This document shows, one piece after another, positions 43,939 to 51,273 of a stretch of DNA of 64,000 nucleotides. The notes under the pieces are model-generated. The model did no database searches and was not told the DNA's origin. It worked only from the letters and a program-made list of their open reading frames with translations. The stretch's first letter is position 1, and every line of letters starts with the position of its first letter. The translations under genes and the position numbers were made by a program. The stretch is from Pseudomonas frederiksbergensis (GTDB taxonomy: Bacteria; Pseudomonadota; Gammaproteobacteria; Pseudomonadales; Pseudomonadaceae): contig NZ_JAAUOE010000007.1 in the NCBI RefSeq assembly GCF_017114915.1, positions 134,114 to 198,113 of the forward strand. The letters run 5' to 3'.

Positions 43939-45822
43939 GTGAGTTCCGAATTCAGATCGCCACCCCAGACCGAAGCCAAGACGCCGCGCTATCGCCAGGT
44001 GTCCATCGGTCATCCTGCGGTCGAGGTCAGCGAAGAGCAGGGCATCCTGCATATGCGCTCCCTGGAGCCCTTGGCCAAGTTGCCTGTACGTTTGCTCGAT
44101 CGCCTGGTGCATTGGGCCCGGGTGCGCCCGCAACAGACCTTTATCGCTGCTCGCCAGGGCGGCGGCGACTGGCGCCGGGTGAGTTACGCCGAAATGCTGA
44201 CCAGCGTCCGCGCCATTGCCCAGAGCCTGCTGAGTTACGGTCTGTCGGCCGAGCGACCATTGGCGATTCTCTCGGGCAACGACATCGAGCATTTGCAGAT
44301 GGCCCTGGGCGCGATGTACGCCGGCATTCCCTATAGCCCGATCTCACCGGCCTATTCGTTGTTGTCCCAGGATTTCGCCAAGCTGCGGCATGTCTGCGAC
44401 TTGCTGCAACCGGGCCTGGTATTCGTCAGTGACGCCGCGACCTATCAGCGGGCGATCGACGCGGTGCTGCCGGCCGAAACGCCGCTGATTACCGTGCATG
44501 GCCAAGTACCGGGCCGCCGTCAGGTGAGTTTTGCCAGCCTGCTGGAACAACCCGGCGGTGCCGAGGCCGATTGCGCCTTTACGGCCACCGGGCCGGACAG
44601 CATCGCCAAATTCCTGTTTACCTCAGGTTCCACCAAACTGCCCAAGGCGGTGGTCACCACCCAGCGCATGCTCTGCGCCAACCAGCAGATGCTGTTGCAA
44701 ACCTTCCCGGTGTTCGGCGAAGAACCTCCGGTACTGATGGACTGGCTGCCGTGGAATCACACCTTCGGTGGCAGCCACAACGTCGGCATCGTGCTGTACA
44801 ACGGCGGCACCTTTTACCTGGACGACGGCAAGCCCACCGTTCAGGGTTTTGCTGAAACGCTGCGCAACCTCAAGGAAATATCGCCCACCGCCTACCTGAC
44901 TGTGCCCAAGGGCTGGGAAGAACTGGTCAACGCCCTGGAGCAGGACGGCGAGTTGCGCGAATGTTTCTTCTCGCGCATGAAGCTGTTCTTTTTCGCCGCC
45001 GCCGGCTTGTCCCAGAGGATTTGGGATCGCCTGGACCGGGTCGCCGAACAGCATTGTGGCGAACGCATTCGCATGATGGCCGGGCTCGGCATGACAGAGG
45101 CGTCGCCGTCCTGCACGTTCACCACTGGGCCGCTGTCCATGGCCGGGTACATCGGCCTGCCGGCACCCGGTTGCGAAGTGCGCTTGGTGCCGGTAGACGG
45201 CAAGCTGGAAGGACGTTTTCGCGGGCCGCACATCATGCCGGGCTACTGGCGCGCGCCGCAGCAGACCGCCGAGGTGTTCGACGAACAGGGTTTCTATTGC
45301 TCCGGCGATGCGCTGAAACTGGCTGACCCCCGTGATCCGCAACTGGGGCTGATGTTCGACGGGCGCATCGCCGAGGACTTCAAGCTGAGCTCCGGCGTGT
45401 TTGTCAGCGTCGGCCCGCTGCGCAATCGCGCGGTGCTTGAAGGTTCGCCCTATGTTCAGGACCTGGTGGTGGCCGCGCCGGACCGCGAGTGCCTGGGTGC
45501 ACTGGTCTTTCCCCGGTTGTATGAATGCCGACGTCTGGCCGGTTTGAGTGCCCAGGCCAGCGATGCCGAGGTTCTGGCCAGCGCGCCGGTGCGTCAGTGG
45601 TTTGGCGATTGGCTGCAACGGCTCAACCGCGACGCCACCGGTAATGCCAGCCGCCTGGAATGGATCGCGCTGCTCGACGAACCTGCTTCCATCGACCGTG
45701 GTGAAATCACCGACAAGGGCTCGATCAATCAGCGTGCGGTGTTGCAATGGCGCGCCGACAAGGTCGAGGCGCTGTATCGCGGCGAGGAGCCTTCCATCCT
45801 GCGTGCAGGACTTCTTCTGTAA
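43939..45822 (+). CDS. fcs: Feruloyl-CoA synthetase
   Basis: This 627-residue adenylate-forming enzyme activates ferulate, and usually caffeate and p-coumarate, to the CoA thioester. The AMP-binding motif is FLFTSGSTKLPKAVVTT, with DWLPWNHTFGGSHN and GLGMTEASPSCTFT further on and a C-terminal adenylation motif FDGRIAEDFKLSSGVFVSVG. GTG 43939 is chosen because GGAGG lies 7 nt upstream and the size then fits the known enzyme; ATG 43924 is possible but overlaps this site. It is third in ech-vdh-fcs, 156 nt after vdh. Confidence 0.94.
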   Translation: MSSEFRSPPQTEAKTPRYRQVSIGHPAVEVSEEQGILHMRSLEPLAKLPVRLLDRLVHWARVRPQQTFIAARQGGGDWRRVSYAEMLTSVRAIAQSLLSYGLSAERPLAILSGNDIEHLQMALGAMYAGIPYSPISPAYSLLSQDFAKLRHVCDLLQPGLVFVSDAATYQRAIDAVLPAETPLITVHGQVPGRRQVSFASLLEQPGGAEADCAFTATGPDSIAKFLFTSGSTKLPKAVVTTQRMLCANQQMLLQTFPVFGEEPPVLMDWLPWNHTFGGSHNVGIVLYNGGTFYLDDGKPTVQGFAETLRNLKEISPTAYLTVPKGWEELVNALEQDGELRECFFSRMKLFFFAAAGLSQRIWDRLDRVAEQHCGERIRMMAGLGMTEASPSCTFTTGPLSMAGYIGLPAPGCEVRLVPVDGKLEGRFRGPHIMPGYWRAPQQTAEVFDEQGFYCSGDALKLADPRDPQLGLMFDGRIAEDFKLSSGVFVSVGPLRNRAVLEGSPYVQDLVVAAPDRECLGALVFPRLYECRRLAGLSAQASDAEVLASAPVRQWFGDWLQRLNRDATGNASRLEWIALLDEPASIDRGEITDKGSINQRAVLQWRADKVEALYRGEEPSILRAGLLL

Positions 45823-45920
45823 ACGGCGTGGGGTAATACTTGGCGCCCTGCAGTCAACCCAATCCTTGGGTCACCCTCTTTGCGTTACTATGCAGGCCCA
45901 CCTTTCTGGAAGTTGCCTGG

Positions 45921-46634
45921 ATGAGTAAGCCCGGTCAAACGGTGCTGGTCGCGTTGCGCAAGATGATCGCCTCGGGCGAGCTGGCGGCGGGCGAGCGGTT
46001 GATGGAAATCCCCACGGCGCAGCTGTTCGGTGTTTCGCGGATGCCGGTGCGCATGGCGTTCCGCACGCTGGAGCAGGAAGGCTTGCTGGTGCGTTTTGGC
46101 GGGCGCGGGTTTCAGGTGCGCTCAGTCAGCCCCGATGACATTGCCGGTGCGGTCGAAGTGCGGGGCGTACTCGAAGGCCTGGCGGCGCGTCAGACCGCCG
46201 AGCGCGGGCTCTCGGACGAAGCCCGGGCGACCCTCGAACAGTGCCTGATGCAGGGCGATCAGCTGTTCGACAAAGGGTACGTGACCATAGAAGACCTGGA
46301 GGTCTATCACGACCTCAACATGCGTTTTCACGAGGTGATCGTCGAAGGCAGCCACAACCCGGCGATCGCCGACGCCCTGGCGCGCAACGATCATTTGCCC
46401 TTCGCTTCAGTGACCGCCCTGGCCGTGGACCGCAACGACATGGTCCGGGAATACCGACGCTTCAACTATGCCCACATGCAACACCATTCGGTGTTCGATG
46501 CCCTGGTCAACCGCCAGGGCGCGCGTGCCGAAGCGATCATGCGCGAACACGCCAATGCCACGTTGCGCTATGCCGAGATCTTCGGCTCGGCGACGGCTGA
46601 CGAGCGGATGAAGGTCATTCTCCGCTCGGAATAA
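45921..46634 (+). CDS. vanR: GntR-family regulator of vanillate demethylase
   Basis: This 237-residue GntR regulator of the FadR (FCD) subgroup has an N-terminal winged HTH (GERLMEIPTAQLFGVSRMPV, RMAFRTLEQEGLLVRFGGRG) and an FCD ligand domain with metal-binding His residues (MRFHEVIVEGSHNPAI, MQHHSVFDALVNRQ). It lies next to the convergent vanBA genes. VanR represses vanAB and is released by vanillate. Two TGGATCCA boxes upstream of vanA match the operator core known for Caulobacter VanR, supporting the assignment. Confidence 0.93.
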   Translation: MSKPGQTVLVALRKMIASGELAAGERLMEIPTAQLFGVSRMPVRMAFRTLEQEGLLVRFGGRGFQVRSVSPDDIAGAVEVRGVLEGLAARQTAERGLSDEARATLEQCLMQGDQLFDKGYVTIEDLEVYHDLNMRFHEVIVEGSHNPAIADALARNDHLPFASVTALAVDRNDMVREYRRFNYAHMQHHSVFDALVNRQGARAEAIMREHANATLRYAEIFGSATADERMKVILRSE

Positions 46635-46644
46635 GCGCGGTTTA

Positions 46645-47595
46645 TCAGATATCCAGCACCAGCAGCGGTGTTTTCGAGCGCGAGCAGCAAGGGGTGAACT
46701 GGTCGTTGCAGGCCTGTTCATCCTCGGTGAGGAACAGGTCGCGATGCTCCGGCACACCCTCCAGAACCCGCGTCAGGCAAGTGCCACAAATGCCTTGTTC
46801 ACAGGAAATGGCGATCTCGATGCCCTGGTTTTGCAACACTTGCACCACGCTCTTGTCGGCCGGCACCTCAAAGACCTGACCGCTGCTGGCGACCTTGATC
46901 GAGAAACTGCCATCGGCGCCCGTGTCGACGGGCGCGGCGGCGAAGTACTCGCGATGCAGGCATTGCTCCTGCCAGCCTTCGGCCTTGGCCGTGTCCAGCA
47001 CATGTTGCATAAAGCCGCCGGGGCCACACACATATAAATGAACGTCGCTCTGAGGCATGGCCAGGACCTTGGCCGCGTCCAGCGCAGTCTCGGGCTCTTG
47101 ATCGAAATGCAGGAACACCCGGTCGGCAAAAGACGAGTGTTGCAGGCGTTCGACAAAGGCTGCACGGTCCCGTGATCGGGCACAGTAATGCAGCTCGAAA
47201 TCCGCGCCGCTGTGGGCCAGGCGCTCGGCCATGCACAGGATCGGCGTGATCCCGATACCGCCCGCAAACAGCAGACTGCGCCTGGCCTCATGGACCAGCG
47301 GGAACAGGTTGCGCGGTTCACTGATCGGCAGGCGCGTGCCGGGCTGGATCTGCTCGTGCATGGCCAGTGATCCGCCCCGGGAGGTCGGGTCCTTGAGCAC
47401 ACCGATCAGGTAGCGATGGCGTTCTTCGGGGTGGTTGCACAGGGAGTATTGCCGGATCAAGCCGCCGGGCAGGTGCACATCGATATGCGCACCGGCGCTG
47501 AAGGCCGGCAGCGGTCGGTCATCGACACTGGCCAGCTCATAGCTGCAGATGTCCTGGGCTTCGTTGTTGCGCGATACCACCAGCACTTCGATCAT
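46645..47595 (-). CDS. vanB: Vanillate O-demethylase reductase subunit
   Basis: This 316-residue reductase supplies electrons to VanA. It has an N-terminal FMN/NAD domain (IRQYSLCNHPEERHRYLIGV, LLFAGGIGITPILCMAERL, LYVCGPGGFMQHVL) and a C-terminal plant-type [2Fe-2S] domain (CEQGICGTCLTRVLEG, with the last Cys in DEQACNDQFTPCC). Its start overlaps the vanA stop (ATGA), so the two are translationally coupled. Stop codons of vanB and the plus-strand vanR face each other 10 nt apart. Confidence 0.96.
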   Translation of the reverse strand: MIEVLVVSRNNEAQDICSYELASVDDRPLPAFSAGAHIDVHLPGGLIRQYSLCNHPEERHRYLIGVLKDPTSRGGSLAMHEQIQPGTRLPISEPRNLFPLVHEARRSLLFAGGIGITPILCMAERLAHSGADFELHYCARSRDRAAFVERLQHSSFADRVFLHFDQEPETALDAAKVLAMPQSDVHLYVCGPGGFMQHVLDTAKAEGWQEQCLHREYFAAAPVDTGADGSFSIKVASSGQVFEVPADKSVVQVLQNQGIEIAISCEQGICGTCLTRVLEGVPEHRDLFLTEDEQACNDQFTPCCSRSKTPLLVLDI

Positions 47596-48638
47596 GCCAT
47601 TGACTCCTGCGGGGCTTGTTCCTTGGCGATCAGACGCTCCAGAACGCGACGCGACTGCACGCCGCCAGCGTCGATATTGAGCTTGAGCAAGTTGCGCGCG
47701 GGATGGCTGAGCAGGTTCTGTTGCTGGCGTTCGAGCATCTCCAGGTCTTCGCTGAAAATCTTGCCCTGTCCCTCGCGAATGCTCGCGGTCAGGGCTTCAT
47801 CCTGCGGGTTGAAATTGCGCGCCATGCCCCAGAAGTACCAGATCGAGGTTTCGGTTTGCGGGGTGATGAAGTCGACGACGATGCTCGACGCCTTGAACTG
47901 CTGAGGCGCGTGATAACCGCCATGGCCGGCATGGGCCACGCCGACTTCGATCAGCACATGGCTAGGCGGGGTGAAGCGGCAGATCTGCCAGCGGTCCACC
48001 GGCACATCGTCGGCCAGGTTATTGCCGCGCAGGGCCATGCGCCAGAAGGGCGGGGCCATGATGTTTTCCATGTGGCGGGCAGTGACCACCTCGTCGCCGT
48101 CGACCGTGGTCACCGGCGGCGCTTCGTCGATTTCCTTCTGGCCGATGCTGGACGCATGAACGTAGGTTTCATGAGTCAAGTCCATCAGGTTGTCGATCAT
48201 TAGCCGGTAGTCGCACTGGATGTGGAACAGGCCGCCGCCATAGGCCCACTCGTCACTGACCGCCCATTCCAGATGATGGATCAGCGCCGGATCCGCCAAC
48301 GCCTGATCGCCAGGCCAGACCCAGATGAAGCCATAGCGCTCGACCACGGCAAAGGTCTTGTTGCAGGGAAAGCCGCGAACCCGCTGCCCGGGCATGTCCA
48401 CGGTCTTGCCGTCGCACCCCATCACCAGGCCGTGATAGCCGCACACCAGATTGCCGTTTTCCACATAGCCCAAGGACAGCGGCGCGCCACGATGGGGGCA
48501 GAAGTCCTCGACAGCCGCCACCTTGCCCTCATGCCCGCGGTAAAAAACCATCTTTTCACCACAGATCTGACGGCCCAGCGGCTTGTCGGCGATTTCATCG
48601 GGCGTGCAGGCGACGTACCAGGTGTTCTTGGGGTACAT
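47592..48638 (-). CDS. vanA: Vanillate O-demethylase oxygenase subunit
   Basis: This 348-residue Rieske non-heme iron oxygenase converts vanillate to protocatechuate and releases formaldehyde. The Rieske centre is seen as CPHRGAP with LVCGYHG 16 residues later. The mononuclear iron region is MIDNLMDLTHETYVHASSIG. ATG 48638 (MYPKNTWYVACTPDEIADKP) has GGAG upstream; longer in-frame readings are not conserved. It is followed immediately by vanB, and its promoter region contains the two VanR-type boxes. Confidence 0.97.
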   Translation of the reverse strand: MYPKNTWYVACTPDEIADKPLGRQICGEKMVFYRGHEGKVAAVEDFCPHRGAPLSLGYVENGNLVCGYHGLVMGCDGKTVDMPGQRVRGFPCNKTFAVVERYGFIWVWPGDQALADPALIHHLEWAVSDEWAYGGGLFHIQCDYRLMIDNLMDLTHETYVHASSIGQKEIDEAPPVTTVDGDEVVTARHMENIMAPPFWRMALRGNNLADDVPVDRWQICRFTPPSHVLIEVGVAHAGHGGYHAPQQFKASSIVVDFITPQTETSIWYFWGMARNFNPQDEALTASIREGQGKIFSEDLEMLERQQQNLLSHPARNLLKLNIDAGGVQSRRVLERLIAKEQAPQESMA

Positions 48639-48671
48639 GGAGATTCTCCAAGGTTGTTTGTTGTTATTTAG

Positions 48672-48741
48672 TGGATCCATTAATGGTGGTTTGCGGGGTG
48701 TTGTCAAATTAATTCTGGTTTTTAATGATTTAATGGATCCA
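48672..48741. promoter_or_regulatory. Two VanR-type operator boxes upstream of vanA
   Basis: TGGATCCA occurs at 48672-48679 and 48734-48741. The flanks are mirror images (TGGATCCATTAA at the first, TTAATGGATCCA at the second), so the boxes form an inverted pair with centres 62 bp apart. The Caulobacter VanR operator is ATTGGATCCAAT. No other copy of TGGATCCA was noticed in the window. Confidence 0.8.
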
Positions 48742-48844
48742 TATGTGAGTTGTGAGCCCTTCCGGTCGCCAGGAAATCGAGCGCGCGCTAAGATCGCCTG
48801 CAAACGTTTCGACCGCCATCGAGGCAACTTCACGGGGCCCTGTA

Positions 48845-49774
48845 GTGAACATCGACACCCGCATCAAATTCCGTCACCTCGTGTGCTTTCTTGAAATGGC
48901 TCGTCAGGGCAGCCTGGCGCGGGCGGCGGATACTTTGGCAGTCAGTCAGCCAGCGATGTCGAAGACGCTCAAGGAACTGGAGGAGCTGCTGGCGGCAAGC
49001 CTGTTTGTACGCAGTAAAAGTGGTGTGAACCTGACCGAAGCCGGGGTTGCCTTTCTGCGTTATGCCGGGCCCTCGGTGCAGGCGCTGCGTGATGGGGTCA
49101 ATACCTTGCGCGGTGGCGAATATGCGGCGGGCAAAGTCCGACTCGGTGTGTTGTCGACGGTGGAAAGCTTGCTGGTGCCTGAGGTTGTACGGCGCTTGCA
49201 CGAGCGCCATTCGGCGCTGGTGGTGAGTGTGGTGACCGGGCCAAGCGCCTATTTGTTGTCGCAGTTGCGGGTGGGCGATGTGGATCTGGTGGTCGGCCGT
49301 ATGACCGATAGCCCGGAGATTCAGGGGCTGACTTTCGAGCATCTGTACAGTGAATCCATGACGCTGGTGGTGCGTCCCGATCATCCTTTGCTGGCCGAGC
49401 CATTGGAGCGTAGCGCTCTGGAAGATTTCCCGCTGGTGCTGCCGCTGGCAGGGACGACGATTCGCAAATTTGCCGACAGCCTGTTCGTGCAATGCGGCAT
49501 CAGCCAATCGCGGCAGCGTCTGGAAACCTTGTCCGTGACTCTGAGCCGTCGTTATGTGTTGTCCAGCGAGGCGATCTGGATCGCGCCACTGGATGCCGTG
49601 CGCCTGGATCTGGCAAGCGGCGAACTGGTTGAGATCAATCTGGGGCAGCGTGAACCGGGTGGTTCGGTGGGGATTTCCAGTAACGCCAGTTTGCCCTTGT
49701 CTCTGGCGGCCCAGTGGTGTGTCGAGGTGCTGCGCGAGGTAGGGCAGGCGTATCGCGAAGGGGTTTATCCATAA
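48845..49774 (+). CDS. pcaQ: LysR-family regulator of protocatechuate catabolism
   Basis: This 309-residue LysR regulator starts at GTG 48845 with the sequence NIDTRIKFRHLVCFLEMA, characteristic of PcaQ. The HTH is ADTLAVSQPAMSKTLKELEE and the effector domain follows. PcaQ activates pca genes in response to beta-carboxymuconate-type metabolites. It directly precedes pcaHG on the same strand and is divergent from vanA. A PcaQ-type box overlaps its stop codon. Confidence 0.92.
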   Translation: MNIDTRIKFRHLVCFLEMARQGSLARAADTLAVSQPAMSKTLKELEELLAASLFVRSKSGVNLTEAGVAFLRYAGPSVQALRDGVNTLRGGEYAAGKVRLGVLSTVESLLVPEVVRRLHERHSALVVSVVTGPSAYLLSQLRVGDVDLVVGRMTDSPEIQGLTFEHLYSESMTLVVRPDHPLLAEPLERSALEDFPLVLPLAGTTIRKFADSLFVQCGISQSRQRLETLSVTLSRRYVLSSEAIWIAPLDAVRLDLASGELVEINLGQREPGGSVGISSNASLPLSLAAQWCVEVLREVGQAYREGVYP

Positions 49775-49786
49775 CCATTTGGTTAT
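49771..49786 (+). promoter_or_regulatory. PcaQ binding site upstream of pcaH
   Basis: ATAACC-ATTT-GGTTAT matches the ATAACC-N4-GGTTAA consensus established for PcaQ in Sinorhizobium in 11 of 12 defined bases. It overlaps the pcaQ stop codon and lies 92 nt before the pcaH ATG. Confidence 0.85.
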
Positions 49787-49877
49787 GTGTCGAGGGCGGT
49801 TTTTCAATGTTCCCCAGCCTTCTGTTGTTTGAAACTGCGCAAGCAGTGCTCCATAAATCAAACAACAGGAGATCGAC

Positions 49878-50597
49878 ATGTCTGATGCAGACAGCAGTCG
49901 TTTCGTTATTCGTGACCGTAATTGGCACCCCAAAGCCCTGACCCCTGATTACAAAACCTCTGTCGCCCGTTCTCCACGCCAAGCCTTGGTGAGCATTCCC
50001 CAGTCGGCCAGCGAAACCAGCGGCCCGGATTTCTCTCATCTGAAGATGGGCCGGTTCGATAACGACCTGCTGCTCAACTTCAATAACGGTGGGTTGCCGG
50101 TGGGGGAGCGGATCATCGTTTCCGGCCGGGTCTGTGATCAATATGGCAAGCCCATCCCGCATACCCTGGTGGAGATGTGGCAGGCCAACGCCGGCGGTCG
50201 CTACCGGCACAAGAATGATCGCTACCTGGCGCCACTGGACCCGAATTTCGGCGGTGTCGGCCGGGCCCTGACCGACCGTGACGGCTACTACAGCTTCCGC
50301 ACCATCAAGCCCGGTCCTTACCCATGGCGCAATGGCCCGAACGAGTGGCGCCCGGCGCACATCCATTTCTCCATCAGCGGGCCATCGATCGCCACGCGCC
50401 TGATCACCCAGCTGTATTTCGAAGGCGATCCGTTGATCCCGATGTGCCCGATTGTCAAGTCGATCGCCAACCCAGACGCGGTTCAGAGCCTGATCGCCCG
50501 GCTCGACATGGGTAATGCCAATCCGATGGATTGCCTGGCCTATCGCTTCGACATCGTGCTGCGCGGTCAGCGCAAGACCCACTTCGAAAACTGCTGA
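49878..50597 (+). CDS. pcaH: Protocatechuate 3,4-dioxygenase beta subunit
   Basis: This 239-residue subunit carries the Fe(III) site of the intradiol dioxygenase that opens protocatechuate to beta-carboxy-cis,cis-muconate. The four ligands are visible as Tyr109 (GGRYRHKND), Tyr148 (KPGPYPWRN), His161 and His163 (RPAHIHFS), one residue later than in the P. putida enzyme. An AGGAG site precedes the ATG. pcaG follows after 11 nt. Confidence 0.98.
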   Translation: MSDADSSRFVIRDRNWHPKALTPDYKTSVARSPRQALVSIPQSASETSGPDFSHLKMGRFDNDLLLNFNNGGLPVGERIIVSGRVCDQYGKPIPHTLVEMWQANAGGRYRHKNDRYLAPLDPNFGGVGRALTDRDGYYSFRTIKPGPYPWRNGPNEWRPAHIHFSISGPSIATRLITQLYFEGDPLIPMCPIVKSIANPDAVQSLIARLDMGNANPMDCLAYRFDIVLRGQRKTHFENC

Positions 50598-50608
50598 GGA
50601 GTCCGTCC

Positions 50609-51214
50609 ATGCCTATCGAACTGCTACCCGAAACCCCTTCGCAAACGGCCGGCCCTTACGTGCATATCGGTCTGGCGCTGGCGGCTGCCGGCAACCCGAC
50701 ACGGCCTGAGGAAATCTGGAATCAGATGGCCAAGTCGGGTGCCGAGGGCGAACAGATCCTGCTGATCGGTCATGTCTATGACGGCAACGGTCACCTGGTG
50801 CGAGACTCGTTTCTGGAGTTTTGGCAGGCCAATCATGAAGGTGTTTACGACCCGGTCTTCGACTCGGAAAAAGCCTTCAACAGCTTCGGCCGAACCGCCA
50901 CCACCTTCGATGCAGGGGAGTGGACACTCAATACCATCAAGCCTGGCGTGGTGAAGAATGCCGCCGGGGTGCCGATGGCGCCGCACATCAATGTGTCGCT
51001 GTTTGCCCGCGGGATCAATATTCACCTGCAAACCCGGCTGTACTTTGCCGATGAGCCACAAGCCAACGCGAAGTGCCCGGTGCTTAATCTGATCGAGCAA
51101 CCGCAGCGTCGCGAAACGCTGATAGCGCAGCGTTGCGAGGTGGATGGCAAGGCGGCTTATCGTTTCGACATACGTATTCAGGGGGAGGGTGAAACGGTGT
51201 TCTTCGATTTTTGA
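50609..51214 (+). CDS. pcaG: Protocatechuate 3,4-dioxygenase alpha subunit
   Basis: This 201-residue alpha subunit pairs with PcaH; it has the same fold but lacks a full set of iron ligands (HINVSLFARG where the beta chain has HIHF). The N-terminal ELLPETPSQTAGPYVHIGLA is diagnostic. GAGGAG precedes ATG 50609. The remaining pca genes (pcaBDC, pcaIJF) are not in the window, so the ring-cleavage product must be processed by genes elsewhere. Confidence 0.97.
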   Translation: MPIELLPETPSQTAGPYVHIGLALAAAGNPTRPEEIWNQMAKSGAEGEQILLIGHVYDGNGHLVRDSFLEFWQANHEGVYDPVFDSEKAFNSFGRTATTFDAGEWTLNTIKPGVVKNAAGVPMAPHINVSLFARGINIHLQTRLYFADEPQANAKCPVLNLIEQPQRRETLIAQRCEVDGKAAYRFDIRIQGEGETVFFDF

Positions 51215-51220
51215 AGGCAA

Positions 51221-51259
51221 CAAAAAACCGCTGCCACGCTCACACGGCGGCAGCGGTTT
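51221..51259. terminator. Bidirectional terminator between pcaG and the PQQ dehydrogenase
   Basis: The stem AACCGCTGCC with GGCAGCGGTT has an A-run on one side and a short T-run on the other. It lies between convergent genes. Confidence 0.8.
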
Positions 51260-51273
51260 CAGGTGTTACTGGC

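Noticed and set aside
41334..44292. Two very long minus-strand ORFs opposite ech, vdh and the start of fcs
   Set aside because: They are shadows of three strongly supported catabolic genes and have low-complexity His/Gln/Arg-rich composition.
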